A stretch of 64,000 nucleotides of DNA from Microbacterium murale (GTDB taxonomy: Bacteria > Actinomycetota > Actinomycetes > Actinomycetales > Microbacteriaceae). The position numbers and the translations under genes were made by a program. The notes under the pieces were generated by a model. It was not told the DNA's origin and did not search any database. It saw nothing but the letters and a program-made list of their open reading frames with translations. The stretch spans positions 248,001 through 312,000 of the forward strand of contig NZ_BMCM01000004.1 of the NCBI RefSeq assembly GCF_014635185.1. Direction: 5' to 3'. Of the stretch, positions 1-8,100 are shown piece after piece; the stretch's first letter is position 1, and each line of letters begins with the position of its first letter.

Positions 1-732
1 CATGAGGTCGGCGGCGAACACCGCATCCGTTCCGAACTGGCTCTCGATCGACATCGCCGCGGCGAGGTCGGCGGTCGTGAGCAGCATCTCGAGGTCGTGC
101 AGCGCGAGCAGCAGCATCCCCAGCATCCCGTCGGTGCCGTTGATGAGGGCGAGACCCTCCTTCTCGACCAGCACGAGAGGGTCGATGCCTGCGGCGGCGA
201 GAGCGTCGGATGCCGGGACAAGGGCACCGGATTCATCACGCACGTCCCCTTCACCGAGAGCTGCGAGCGCGATGTGCGCGAGTGGCGCGAGATCGCCGGA
301 GCATCCCAGTGAGCCGTACTCGCGCACCACCGCGGTGACGCCGGCGTTCAGCATCGCCGCATAGGTCTCCGCCACGACGGGCCTGACACCCGTGCGACCG
401 GACGCAAGCGTCTGCAGACGCAGCAGCTGCAGGGCGCGCACCACCTCCACCTCGACCTCGGCGCCGGTCCCTGCCGCGTGGGAGCGGATGAGGCTCGCCT
501 GCAGCTGGTGGCGGCGCTCTGGTGCGATGAAGGTCGTGGCGAGCGCGCCGAAGCCGGTGGACACTCCGTAGTGAGGATGCGGATCCGCGGCGAGCGCATC
601 GACCACACCGCGCGTCTCGGCGATCCGGTCGAGGGCCCCTTCATCGAGCGAGACACGGGCACCGTGACGGGCGACGGCGACGACGTCTGCGGGTGACAAC
701 GGCGCAGCACCGACGAGAACGGGTTCAGTCAT
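1..732 (-). CDS. hutH: Histidine ammonia-lyase, N-terminal 244 codons (truncated by window edge)
   Basis: The product deaminates L-histidine to urocanate, the first step of histidine utilisation, in the cytoplasm. The reading frame runs from ATG at 732 to the window edge without a stop, so the C-terminal half is missing. The segment GSLGCSGDLAPLAH carries the Cys-Ser-Gly triad that cyclises to the MIO electrophile; the C-S-G form is common in actinobacterial HAL, where others have A-S-G. The conserved HYGVSTGFG and VLQLLRLQ-like N-terminal blocks are also present. It diverges from an IclR regulator across a short intergenic palindrome, so control by that regulator is likely. A GGAA about 7 nt upstream is the only possible ribosome site. 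Confidence 0.93.
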   Translation of the reverse strand, partial: MTEPVLVGAAPLSPADVVAVARHGARVSLDEGALDRIAETRGVVDALAADPHPHYGVSTGFGALATTFIAPERRHQLQASLIRSHAAGTGAEVEVEVVRALQLLRLQTLASGRTGVRPVVAETYAAMLNAGVTAVVREYGSLGCSGDLAPLAHIALAALGEGDVRDESGALVPASDALAAAGIDPLVLVEKEGLALINGTDGMLGMLLLALHDLEMLLTTADLAAAMSIESQFGTDAVFAADLM

Positions 733-783
733 GCCTTGATTCCACACCGGGTCGATGGCGCCGGACAGTGGTCCGTGGCATCC

Positions 784-805
784 TGTGTCTGTGATCCCAG
801 ACACA
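784..805. promoter_or_regulatory. Perfect 8-bp inverted repeat, candidate IclR operator
   Basis: TGTGTCTG and CAGACACA form a perfect inverted repeat around a 6-bp spacer. It sits between the divergent hutH and IclR genes, directly upstream of the IclR ribosome-binding site. IclR-family dimers bind palindromes of about this size in divergent promoters; the specific pairing is inferred. Confidence 0.6.
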
Positions 806-814
806 AGGCGAATC

Positions 815-1555
815 GTGCAGGTACCGGCCGCCGACCATACGCTGCGCATCCTGCGTTACATGGCCGGGCGTCCGGCGCCCGTCGCGGCATCCGCGATCGC
901 CCGAGAGCTGCAGCTTCCACGATCGACGATCCACCATCTGCTGAACACGCTCAGCGCGCACGGATTCGTGCTGCACCTGCGTGAGGAGCGTCGCTGGGCA
1001 CTGGGGACCACGGCATCCGAACTCGCCGGGGGCTTCGCCCGTCAGCAGCCGCTCGCGCGGCTCGGACGCCCTCTGGTCGCGGCCCTCGCCGATCGTCTGG
1101 GCGAGAGCACTCATCTGGCGGTGCTGAGCGGCGCCGATGTCGTGTACATCGTCGAGGAGCGTGCGCCGAGGAGACCCGCTCTCGTGACGGACGTCGGTGT
1201 GCGCCTGCCCGCCCATCTCACGGCGACCGGTCGGGCGATGCTCGCCGCTCTCCCCCGCGAGCAGGTGCGCGCCCTGTATCCGGACGCCGCGGCGTTCTCG
1301 ACCCGCGCCGGGGTGCCGATGCGGCCGGCAGGTCTGCGGGAAGAGCTGCGCAGCGTGCGGGCGGCGGGCTTCGCTTCGGAGCACGGCGAGGTGACGGCAG
1401 GGATCCGATCGGCCGGAGCAGCAGTGCTCGACGCCTCCGGCTGGCCGCTCGCCGCGGTCGCCGTGACGTGGGCCGATGGGTCGGGCCCTGACGAGACGGA
1501 TGCCGCCACCGCAGTGCGCGAGACGGCGGCAGAACTCCAGCGCCGACTGCGCTGA
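815..1555 (+). CDS. IclR-family transcriptional regulator, probable control of histidine utilisation
   Basis: This 246-aa protein has an N-terminal winged helix (AADHTLRIL to LPRSTIHHLLNTL) and a C-terminal GAF-like effector domain (about residues 70-245, including LTATGRAMLAALP), the standard IclR layout. GTG at 815 is chosen because AAGG lies 6 nt upstream; the in-frame GTG at 791 has no ribosome site and would fall inside the palindrome at 784-805. Divergence from hutH suggests that it senses histidine or urocanate and controls hutH and itself. Hut regulators in actinobacteria vary, so the effector is inferred. Confidence 0.85.
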   Translation: MQVPAADHTLRILRYMAGRPAPVAASAIARELQLPRSTIHHLLNTLSAHGFVLHLREERRWALGTTASELAGGFARQQPLARLGRPLVAALADRLGESTHLAVLSGADVVYIVEERAPRRPALVTDVGVRLPAHLTATGRAMLAALPREQVRALYPDAAAFSTRAGVPMRPAGLREELRSVRAAGFASEHGEVTAGIRSAGAAVLDASGWPLAAVAVTWADGSGPDETDAATAVRETAAELQRRLR

Positions 1556-1571
1556 TCCACCGGACTCAAAG

Positions 1572-1614
1572 GTGGAGGGAGCCGCCGGGCCACCCGCCCG
1601 ACGACCCCCTCCAC
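1572..1614 (+). terminator. Possible hairpin terminator downstream of the IclR gene
   Basis: GTGGAGGG at 1572-1579 pairs with CCCTCCAC at 1607-1614 across a GC-rich 27-nt loop. It lies between the convergent ends of the IclR gene and the small basic gene. There is no clear T-run, so it is only a candidate. Confidence 0.4.
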
Positions 1615-1635
1615 AGGAACCGGTTCCTTCTCCGA

Positions 1636-1770
1636 TCAGCCGTTCGCGCCCTTGCGGGGCTTGAGGAATGTGGCCGGCTCCTGCTTCGCGCGCTTCGCCG
1701 CTCGCTTCTCCTTCAGCGATGACTGCGCAGTCTTCTTTCCTGCTTTTGCGTTGGGTGTCTTTCCAGACAT
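1636..1770 (-). CDS. Small lysine/alanine-rich basic protein, 44 aa
   Basis: ATG at 1770 opens a 44-codon frame beginning MSGKTPNAKAGKK and ending FLKPRKGANG. The protein is strongly basic with many Lys and Arg, no hydrophobic segment, and looks intrinsically disordered. A purine-rich GAGAGGGGAAG lies 7-17 nt upstream. I do not recognise a characterised family; such short basic proteins in actinobacteria often bind nucleic acid, but that is only an inference. It is convergent with the IclR gene and diverges from the AEC permease. Confidence 0.6.
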   Translation of the reverse strand: MSGKTPNAKAGKKTAQSSLKEKRAAKRAKQEPATFLKPRKGANG

Positions 1771-1914
1771 CGGGACTCGCTTCCCCTCTCGTTCGGCTGG
1801 CGGGTGTAACCCATGACCATAGCCGGTTCCACAGGGAAGTCAAATTACCCGGTGAGAAGGAAAAAACCGAAACCGGATCGCATCCGCCGATCGAGATCGC
1901 ACTACGCTCGAAGG

Positions 1915-2835
1915 GTGCTCGATACTCTCACCGGATTCGTGGTCGTGGGACTCGCGATCGCCGTCGGGTACATCGTCGGACGCATCGATCTGCTGGGCGA
2001 GCACGCACGCCACGTGCTCGGTCGTCTGACGTTCTTCGTGCTCTCGCCGTTCCTGCTGTTCACCGTGCTGGCGCAGGCCGACGCCAAGGTGCTGTTCTCC
2101 TCACTGCTGCCGGTATCGGCCATCGCGGCGGTGCTCGTGATCGCGGTCTACGCGCTGGTCGCCAGACTGATCTGGAAGCGCGACGTCGGCGAGACCGTGA
2201 TCGGCGCGCTCTCTGCCGGACAGGTCAACTCCAACAACATCGGCATCCCGCTTTCGCTCTACCTCCTGGGCAGCGCCGCCTATCCTGCGCCGGTGATCCT
2301 GATGCAGCTGCTGGTCTTCACGCCGGTCTCGCTCACGATCCTCGACGCCGTCACCAGCGGAAGGACCTCGGCATGGCGCACCTTCGTGCGCACGGCGACG
2401 AATCCGATCATCTTGGGCTCCGCCCTGGGCACGCTCGTCTCGGTGCTCGACATCGATCTGCCGCCGATCGTGATGGAGCCAGCCGTCCTCCTGGCGAACG
2501 CCTGCGTGCCGGTGCTGCTGATCAGCTACGGCATCTCGCTGCACGGTCAGCGGGTTCTCGGCACGTCGGGACACCGCCGCGACGTGCTGCTCGCCAGCGT
2601 GCTGAAGCTGCTCGTCATGCCTCTGCTCGCCTGGGTCGTCGCCCAGTTCGTGTTCGGACTGTCCGACCACGAGGTGCTGATCGTCGTCGTGCTCGCGGCG
2701 CTGCCGACCGCGCAGAACGTCTTCAACTATTCGCAGCGCTACGACATCGGTGAGTCGATCTCGCGCGACACGGTGTTCATCACGACGATCGGGTGCGTTC
2801 CGGTGCTGCTGGCTGCGACGTTGCTGTTGGGTTAG
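1915..2835 (+). CDS. AEC-family (auxin efflux carrier-like) permease
   Basis: This is a 306-aa integral membrane protein with about ten hydrophobic helices in two halves, an AEC family hallmark. The family motif region GQVNSNNIGIPLSLYLLG after helix 3 has the conserved Asn residues. Bacterial members export or exchange small carboxylates such as malate; the substrate cannot be read from sequence. GTG at 1915 is preferred to ATG at 1813 because it starts right at the first helix and a TACGCT -10 hexamer lies 6 nt upstream, indicating a leaderless start. The longer form would add a 34-residue basic leader. Confidence 0.85.
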   Translation: MLDTLTGFVVVGLAIAVGYIVGRIDLLGEHARHVLGRLTFFVLSPFLLFTVLAQADAKVLFSSLLPVSAIAAVLVIAVYALVARLIWKRDVGETVIGALSAGQVNSNNIGIPLSLYLLGSAAYPAPVILMQLLVFTPVSLTILDAVTSGRTSAWRTFVRTATNPIILGSALGTLVSVLDIDLPPIVMEPAVLLANACVPVLLISYGISLHGQRVLGTSGHRRDVLLASVLKLLVMPLLAWVVAQFVFGLSDHEVLIVVVLAALPTAQNVFNYSQRYDIGESISRDTVFITTIGCVPVLLAATLLLG

Positions 2836-2889
2836 ACCTCCCGGGTCAGAACTCTTGGGCTGAGAGCGCGAGCCTGCAAGAGTGTCAGC

Positions 2890-3774
2890 ATGAGCGCACT
2901 CCGCATCCTGCATCTCAGTGACACGCACTTCTCCGGCGACGGCGGCCGCCACTACGGCGTGGTCGACACCGCCGAGCACCTGCGCCGCGCGCTCTCGCAC
3001 GTGGCGCATCTCACGTTCGACCTGGTCGTCGTATCGGGCGATGTGAGTCAGGACGGCTCGGAGGCGTCGTATCGGCAGGTCAAGGATGCTGTCACGCCCT
3101 GGGCCTTCGCCCGGGGCGCCCGCGCGGTGTTCGCGATGGGCAATCACGATCAGCGTGACGCCTTTCGCGCCGTGCTGGGTGAAGGACAGCCGGATGCCGT
3201 CGAGCTGTCCCTGCCCGGAATCGATCTCGACCGCCCGGTGGCGTCGCTCGTCGAGCGGGACGGCTGGCGGGTCGTGGTGCTCGACAGCTCGGTGCCCGGT
3301 GCCGGCTATGGCAGCCTGGAGCCCGAACAGCTGTCATTCCTTCGGGAGGCGATCTCAGAGCCTGCCGCCCACGGAACGGTCGTGGTCGTCCACCACCCGC
3401 CGCTGCGCGCGCAGACGGCGCTACTGCAGGCGCTCGCTCTGGACGAGCACGATGCACATGAGCTCCTCGACATCGTCCGCGGCACTGACGTGCGTGTCAT
3501 CCTCGGCGGTCACTATCACCTGCCTATCACCGAGATCGTCGGGGGTGTGCCTGTGACCGTGGCCCCCGGCGTGACGAACCTCTCGCGTGCGTTCGCCGAC
3601 CCGGCGGAGGAGTCGGCGATCGACGGCTTCGGCGGGTCGGTCGTGACCATCGACGGCGACCGTGTGCGCGTCGTCCCGTTCGTCGAGCGTCTGACTCCGG
3701 ACGATGTGGTCTTCCACTACGACGCCGACGTGGTGGCGCAGATCATTCAGGATTCCGGACCGCCGGCTGAGTGA
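2890..3774 (+). CDS. Calcineurin-like metallophosphoesterase (CpdA/Icc-type)
   Basis: This 294-aa cytoplasmic enzyme shows all five metal-binding blocks of the class III cyclic nucleotide phosphodiesterase group: LSDTHF near residue 10, SGDVSQDG near 50, GNHDQR near 85, VVVHHPPL near 158 and GGHYHLP near 206. Those residues coordinate a di-metal centre. Icc/CpdA enzymes cleave 3',5'-cAMP, but close relatives act on other phosphodiesters, so the substrate is inferred. The gene ends just before a strong hairpin terminator. Confidence 0.88.
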   Translation: MSALRILHLSDTHFSGDGGRHYGVVDTAEHLRRALSHVAHLTFDLVVVSGDVSQDGSEASYRQVKDAVTPWAFARGARAVFAMGNHDQRDAFRAVLGEGQPDAVELSLPGIDLDRPVASLVERDGWRVVVLDSSVPGAGYGSLEPEQLSFLREAISEPAAHGTVVVVHHPPLRAQTALLQALALDEHDAHELLDIVRGTDVRVILGGHYHLPITEIVGGVPVTVAPGVTNLSRAFADPAEESAIDGFGGSVVTIDGDRVRVVPFVERLTPDDVVFHYDADVVAQIIQDSGPPAE

Positions 3775-3796
3775 CCGGCGCCGCAGCCCCGGACGC

Positions 3797-3828
3797 AGAA
3801 CAGGCCCCGCCGAAGCGGAGCCTGTTCT
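3797..3828 (+). terminator. Intrinsic terminator after the phosphoesterase gene
   Basis: AGAACAGGC (3797-3805) and GCCTGTTCT (3820-3828) are exact inverted arms. The loop adds a CCGC/GCGG pairing, so the stem is long. It separates the phosphoesterase from the convergent tRNA-Ala gene. Confidence 0.85.
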
Positions 3829-3847
3829 CTACTGTCTCAACACAGTG

Positions 3848-3920
3848 TGGACCTAAGGGGATTCGAACCCCTGACCTCCTCGATGCGAACGAGGCGCGCT
3901 ACCAACTGCGCCATAGGCCC
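3848..3920 (-). tRNA. tRNA-Ala(CGC)
   Basis: On the minus strand a 73-nt cloverleaf starts GGGCCTA and ends TAGGTCC plus discriminator A. The anticodon loop TTCGCAT carries CGC, reading GCG (Ala). The T-arm has GGTTCGAATCC. CCA is not encoded. Confidence 0.95.
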
Positions 3921-3974
3921 GTGAACCTCAGTTAGATTATCACGCTCGACCGGTTGACCGCGCCGCGACGACGC

Positions 3975-4835
3975 TCAGCCCGCGGCACGTCGTTCGAGAA
4001 GCTGCCGCACATGCTGCTCGATCTCCGCGTCGTCCACGAAACCCATCCGCGCGTACGGCGAGGACGCTTCCTTGGCGGCGGGCAGCGACACCGGAGCCGG
4101 CGCCGCCATCTCCTCCGCACGCTCACGAAGCGCGGCCACGCGCACGGCACGGCGCAGTGCCTGCTGGGCGTCGATCTCGGCCCTCGCGATCTGGGTGGCC
4201 GACCCGGCGACCGCTACCAGCGGTGTCGGCAGGGGCCTCGGCGTCCACGATGCTCGGCCCTGATCGTGCAGCGGCGGAGAGACACGAGCTGCGGCCGTGC
4301 TCTCGGTGACGACAGAGACGGGGCGACGAGCCGCACGTCGCGCGACGGATGCCATCTTCTGCAGCATCACCGCGGCCACCGATGAGAGGGCACCGCCGAT
4401 CCAGGCGAGCAGCTGCGTGCCTCCGGTCAACAACTGCCACACGCCGAGCCCTGCGACGATGAGTCCGGCGATCAGGAGCACCGTCGCGACCACGCGCACC
4501 CGTCGACGGGCGCGCGCCTGTCGCACGACCGGATCGGCACGGGTCGCCGCGAGCTCCTCACGGAGCCGCACGAGTTCGACCGACTCCTTCTCCGACTGCA
4601 GGCGCTTCGCGAGCTTCTGCTGGGCGTGCGCGGTGCGGGCATTGAGTTCGAGGTGCACTTCGGCCGGCGTCTCACTGGTCTCGGCGAGCACGCGCAGAGC
4701 CTGGTTCAGCCGCACCGCGTTGCGTTCGGAGGTGTTGTACTGGTAGCGACCGCGCCACGAGGGCAGCAGGTAGAGCATCCAGAGCAGCACGGCGACGAGG
4801 ACGATCACGCCCCCACTCAGCACCGGCCCATCCAT
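3975..4835 (-). CDS. Membrane protein with coiled coil, function unknown
   Basis: This 286-aa protein has one N-terminal hydrophobic segment (about residues 7-25), a charged helical stretch at about 60-105 likely to form a coiled coil, and two close membrane helices at about 113-158. A long Ala/Pro-rich C-terminal tail ends with the charged segment FVDDAEIEQHVRQLLERR. I do not recognise a characterised family, although the position beside rimJ-like and galU genes looks typical of Microbacteriaceae. A TACCGT hexamer lies 7 nt before ATG 4835, indicating a leaderless start. Confidence 0.7.
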   Translation of the reverse strand: MDGPVLSGGVIVLVAVLLWMLYLLPSWRGRYQYNTSERNAVRLNQALRVLAETSETPAEVHLELNARTAHAQQKLAKRLQSEKESVELVRLREELAATRADPVVRQARARRRVRVVATVLLIAGLIVAGLGVWQLLTGGTQLLAWIGGALSSVAAVMLQKMASVARRAARRPVSVVTESTAAARVSPPLHDQGRASWTPRPLPTPLVAVAGSATQIARAEIDAQQALRRAVRVAALRERAEEMAAPAPVSLPAAKEASSPYARMGFVDDAEIEQHVRQLLERRAAG

Positions 4836-4910
4836 AGGGTCAACGGTATGCGACCCGGTCGCTCCTGCCCCTCACTCCGGGCGCGTGTCGCGACCGGGCG
4901 AGGATGAATC

Positions 4911-5546
4911 TCAGATCGAGAGCCGGTCCGAAGGCGGAACCATCGCCGCTTCCTGAGGAGCCCGGCCGTTGATCCAGCGGGTGAGCACGCCCTCAGGGGC
5001 ATCCTCGCGCGTGAGCGCGAAGGCGTAGTGGTCGCGCCAGTCGCCGTCGATGTGGATGTAGCGACGCCGCAGTCCCTCGTAGCGGAACCCGAGCTTCTGA
5101 ACCACGCGCAGACTCGCCTCGTTCTCGGGGCGGATGCAGACCTCCATCCGGTGCAGGCCGAACTCTCGGAACGACGCATCGGTGGCGAGCGCCACAGCCG
5201 TCGGGGTGATGCCCTTGCCCGCGAACCGCTCGCTGACCCAGTAGCCGATCGTCGCCGAGCACAGCGACCCTCGTGCGACGCCCCAGATGTTCAACTGGCC
5301 CGCGATCTCTCCGTCGTGCTCCATGACGAACGGGTATCCCCCGCCGTCACGGTACTGCTGGAGCAGACGACGGATGCTGAGGCGCATGTCGAACGACGCC
5401 GACCCGTTCGGGATCGTCGCCTCCCAGCGCTGCAGCCACGAACGATTGTTCAGCAGCTCGTGCTGCAGCACGCGGGCATCGCGAGGGCGGACGAGCCTCA
5501 GCTCGACCGGACCGTGACGGTGCCCCGGCAGCAGATCCATGCGCAT
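4911..5546 (-). CDS. GNAT acetyltransferase, RimJ/RimL type
   Basis: This 211-aa protein has the GNAT fold: acceptor-side helices, the acetyl-CoA segment ERFAGKGITPTAVALAT (motif A) at about 120-136, and the motif B region RPENEASLRVVQKLGFRYEG. Family members acetylate N-terminal Ala/Ser of ribosomal proteins or other small amines; the target is unknown here. ATG at 5546 is preferred to an upstream start that would overlap galU, because GAGG sits 6 nt before it. It lies 17 bp after the galU stop and is probably cotranscribed with it. Confidence 0.85.
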   Translation of the reverse strand: MRMDLLPGHRHGPVELRLVRPRDARVLQHELLNNRSWLQRWEATIPNGSASFDMRLSIRRLLQQYRDGGGYPFVMEHDGEIAGQLNIWGVARGSLCSATIGYWVSERFAGKGITPTAVALATDASFREFGLHRMEVCIRPENEASLRVVQKLGFRYEGLRRRYIHIDGDWRDHYAFALTREDAPEGVLTRWINGRAPQEAAMVPPSDRLSI

Positions 5547-5563
5547 CCCCGCCCTCGAAACGC

Positions 5564-6451
5564 CTAGAGGCGCTCGCTGAATTCCTTCAACCACGGCCGC
5601 AGTTCGGCGCCGAGGTCGTCTCGGTCGGTCGCGAGCTGCACGATCGCCTTGATGTAGTCGACGCGATCACCGGTGTCGTAGCGCCGTCCACGGAAGACGA
5701 CTCCGATCACACCGGGGCCGTCCGAATCCGCGGCGAGCTCCTGCAGCGCGTCGGTGAGCTGGATCTCTCCGCCCTTGCCCGGCTCGGTGCGCTCCAGGAT
5801 CGGGAACACAGCGGCCGGCAGGATGTAGCGGCCGATGATGGCGAGGTTGGAGGGGGCATCTTCCGGAGCAGGCTTCTCGACGAGCCCGGTGACGCGCACG
5901 ATGTCGGTCTCGTCGGTCTGCTCGACGGCTGCGGCGCCGTAGAGGTGGATGCTCGACGGGTCGACCTCCATCAGCGCGACGACGGTCGCGCCGGTGCGCT
6001 CGTTGATGTCGATCATGGTGGTCAGCAGCTCATCGCGCTCGTCGATGAGATCGTCGCCGAGCAGCACAGCGAACGAGCTGTCGCCGACGTGCGCCTTCGC
6101 GCGCAGAACCGCGTGCCCGAGCCCCTTGGGCTCGCCCTGGCGCAGATAGTGGATGTCGGCGAGGTCGCTCGACTTCATGACGCGCTCGAGGCGGGCCATG
6201 TCACCCTTCTCGGTGAGCTTCACCTCGAGCTCCGGCACGGAGTCGAAGTGATTGGAGATCATGTTCTTGTTACGGCCGATGATCACGAGGATGTCATCGA
6301 TACCGGCGGCAGCGGCCTCTTCGACCACGTACTGGATCGCCGGCTTGTCCACCACCGGAAGCATTTCCTTCGGCATCGCCTTGGTCGCGGGCAGGAACCG
6401 CGTGCCGAGGCCAGCTGCCGGAATGACTGCCTTCATTTTCTGGTGTCCCAT
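5564..6451 (-). CDS. galU: UTP--glucose-1-phosphate uridylyltransferase
   Basis: The enzyme makes UDP-glucose from UTP and glucose-1-phosphate for cell-wall and glycolipid sugars. The 295-aa sequence carries the nucleotidyltransferase signature MKAVIPAAGLGTRFLPATK, the second block PKEMLPVVDKPAIQYVVEEA, and VEKPAPEDAPSNLAIIGRY, all diagnostic of GalU. ATG at 6451 is supported by a TAAGCT hexamer exactly 6 nt upstream (leaderless start). It diverges from the formyl-THF cyclo-ligase gene across 50 bp. Confidence 0.97.
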   Translation of the reverse strand: MGHQKMKAVIPAAGLGTRFLPATKAMPKEMLPVVDKPAIQYVVEEAAAAGIDDILVIIGRNKNMISNHFDSVPELEVKLTEKGDMARLERVMKSSDLADIHYLRQGEPKGLGHAVLRAKAHVGDSSFAVLLGDDLIDERDELLTTMIDINERTGATVVALMEVDPSSIHLYGAAAVEQTDETDIVRVTGLVEKPAPEDAPSNLAIIGRYILPAAVFPILERTEPGKGGEIQLTDALQELAADSDGPGVIGVVFRGRRYDTGDRVDYIKAIVQLATDRDDLGAELRPWLKEFSERL

Positions 6452-6457
6452 CAGGCC

Positions 6458-6495
6458 AGCTTAGCGGTGGCTCCTCACTCACCGACACGTAGACT
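6458..6495. promoter_or_regulatory. Divergent leaderless promoters of galU and the cyclo-ligase gene
   Basis: TAAGCT (6458-6463, minus strand) lies 6 nt before the galU ATG, and TAGACT (6490-6495, plus strand) lies 6 nt before the cyclo-ligase ATG. This mirrored TANNNT-N6-ATG arrangement fits two back-to-back leaderless promoters. No clear -35 is seen for either. Confidence 0.6.
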
Positions 6496-6501
6496 CGAGA
6501 C

Positions 6502-7098
6502 ATGTCCACCGATGTCGAGCAGGAGAAGCGCGCCCTGCGCGCCGAGCTGCGCGAGCGGCGGCAACTGCTCTCAGACGCGCAGCGCGAGACCGCAGCATCC
6601 GGCATCCATGAACAGCTCGACGCGCTGATCGAGGCGCATTCCGCCGAATCGATCTCCTGCTTCCTGTCGGCCACGACAGAACCCGGTACTCGGGAGTTCG
6701 TCGCCGCAGCCGTGCAGCGCGGCATCCGCGTCCTCCTGCCGGTCACGCGCGCCGACGGCCTGCTGGACTGGGCGGTCGCCGACGACTCCGACGAAATCTC
6801 CGAAGGGCTCTTCGGACTACCCGAGCCGACCGGCGAGGTTCTCGGCCCCATCGCCGTGAACGACGTCGATCTCATGATCATCCCCGCCGCTGCCGTCGAT
6901 TCCACCGGCATGCGGCTCGGCTGGGGCCGCGGTTACTTCGACAAGACCATCGGATCCATGGAGAAATGCCCTCCTGTGTACGCCGTGATCTATGATTCCG
7001 AGGTACTCGAATCCCTCCCGCGGGAGGTGCACGACCAGCCCGTCACCGGCATCGTGACCCCCACCCGCACACTCACCCTGTCGCCATCGCGACCCTGA
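6502..7098 (+). CDS. 5-formyltetrahydrofolate cyclo-ligase
   Basis: This 198-aa enzyme uses ATP to convert 5-formyl-THF to 5,10-methenyl-THF, returning folate to one-carbon metabolism. The N-terminal basic segment QEKRALRAELRERR and the signature MRLGWGRGYFDKT (GxGxGYYD-like phosphate loop) identify the family, and the length is normal. TAGACT lies 6 nt before the ATG, so it is probably leaderless. It heads a plus-strand run with FmdB and mscL, a common actinobacterial order. Confidence 0.93.
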   Translation: MSTDVEQEKRALRAELRERRQLLSDAQRETAASGIHEQLDALIEAHSAESISCFLSATTEPGTREFVAAAVQRGIRVLLPVTRADGLLDWAVADDSDEISEGLFGLPEPTGEVLGPIAVNDVDLMIIPAAAVDSTGMRLGWGRGYFDKTIGSMEKCPPVYAVIYDSEVLESLPREVHDQPVTGIVTPTRTLTLSPSRP

Positions 7099-7113
7099 TC
7101 CACCCGAGACGAT

Positions 7114-7386
7114 ATGCCCACCTATGCCTATGCCTGCACATCGTGCGGCCACAAGTTCGACGCCGTCCAGAGCTTCTCGGACGACGCGCTCGCGATCTGC
7201 CCCGAATGCGGCGGAGCGCTGCGCAAGCAGTACGGATCGATCGGCGTGACGTTCAACGGCTCCGGCTTCTATCGCACCGACTCCCGGAGTGGCGGTGGCG
7301 AGAAGACGAATTCTTCGTCATCATCGAAGTCGGAGACGTCGACGAGTTCCACCCCGGCGCCCGCGGCGGCTCCAGCCTCGACCTGA
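7114..7386 (+). CDS. FmdB-family zinc-ribbon protein
   Basis: This 90-aa protein begins MPTYAYACTSCGHKF, with CxxC at 9-12 and a second CPEC at about 30-33, the FmdB/CxxC_CXXC_SSSS zinc ribbon. After the ribbon comes GSGFYRTDSR, the family's usual closing motif, and then a Ser/Thr/Ala/Pro-rich disordered tail. The function of the family is not established; it is named for a formamidase regulator. It lies 15 bp after the cyclo-ligase gene, consistent with cotranscription. Confidence 0.85.
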   Translation: MPTYAYACTSCGHKFDAVQSFSDDALAICPECGGALRKQYGSIGVTFNGSGFYRTDSRSGGGEKTNSSSSSKSETSTSSTPAPAAAPAST

Positions 7387-7401
7387 GGTCTGCATCGACA
7401 G

Positions 7402-7821
7402 ATGGGGGTTCCCGTGTTCCAGGGATTCAAAGAGTTCATCACCAAGGGCAATGTCATCGACCTTGCTGTCGCCGTCGTCATCGGCGGTGCGTTCACCGCC
7501 ATCGTGACGGCCGTGGTGGACAGCATCATCACACCGCTCGTCGCACTGTTCTACCAGCCGGACGAATCGGGCAACATCGGACCGACGCTCACAGGCATCT
7601 ACGGACAGTCGGTCACGTTCCCTCTGGGCAACCTGATCACGGCCATCATCAGCTTCCTCGCCGTCGCGCTCGTCGTGTACTTCGTCTTCGTCGTGCCGAT
7701 GAACAAGTACAAGGAGCGTCAGGCGGCACGCAACCCCGCCGTCGAAGAGGAGACCCTGCCGACCGAGCAGGAGCTGCTCATCGAGATCCGCGATGCGCTC
7801 CGCAAGGATGCCGTGAGCTGA
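7402..7821 (+). CDS. mscL: Large-conductance mechanosensitive channel MscL
   Basis: MscL releases small solutes during hypo-osmotic shock as a homopentameric inner-membrane pore. The sequence has the N-terminal amphipathic FQGFKEFITKGN, the pore helix IDLAVAVVIGGAFTAIV and the second membrane helix NLITAIISFLAVALVVYFVFVVP, then a charged C-terminal bundle. Homologues normally start directly at the GFKEF segment, so GTG at 7414, preceded by a G-rich GGGGG, may be the true start instead of ATG 7402. The gene is followed by a strong hairpin. Confidence 0.95.
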   Translation: MGVPVFQGFKEFITKGNVIDLAVAVVIGGAFTAIVTAVVDSIITPLVALFYQPDESGNIGPTLTGIYGQSVTFPLGNLITAIISFLAVALVVYFVFVVPMNKYKERQAARNPAVEEETLPTEQELLIEIRDALRKDAVS

Positions 7822-7837
7822 CGCGATTCGCTCATCG

Positions 7838-7869
7838 AGGCCCTCATCTCCGTCGGGAGGTGGGGGCCT
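7838..7869 (+). terminator. Intrinsic terminator after mscL
   Basis: AGGCCC (7838-7843) pairs with GGGCCT (7864-7869), and the inner CATCTCC/GGAGGTG adds seven pairs including one G-U. Downstream is TCGCTGTTG, so the U-run is weak. It probably also serves the convergent minus-strand gene ending at 7900. Confidence 0.75.
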
Positions 7870-7899
7870 TCGCTGTTGTCCGTCAGCGGTGCGCGGCCG

Positions 7900-8100
7900 T
7901 CAGTAGTGCGGGGGGACGTCGTCCCGCAGGCGCGCGTCGTTGGGTCCGCGGTCGTCCACGGTCCGCTTCTCGCGGGCGGGATTCGTCACGACGTCCGGCG
8001 ACGGGTCAGTGTCCGGGGCCGGAGTGAGTCGGGCGCGCCGACTGCCGGGCACCCGCACGATGCGCTGACGGGCGGGTTCGGGCGACTTCTCGTCAGGCAT
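7900..8100 (-). CDS. Small charged protein translationally coupled to the upstream helicase, 66 aa
   Basis: ATG at 8100 lies inside the end of the helicase gene; the two overlap as ATGCCTGA, so ribosomes finishing the helicase can start here. The 66-aa product (MPDEKSPEPARQRI to RLRDDVPPHY) is hydrophilic, Pro/Arg/Asp-rich and without membrane segments. I do not recognise a family. Coupling suggests that it is made in fixed ratio with the helicase and may work with it. Confidence 0.6.
   Translation of the reverse strand: MPDEKSPEPARQRIVRVPGSRRARLTPAPDTDPSPDVVTNPAREKRTVDDRGPNDARLRDDVPPHY

Noticed and set aside
725-1843. 372-aa antisense frame across the IclR gene
   Set aside because: Overlaps a clear IclR protein and has low-complexity composition.
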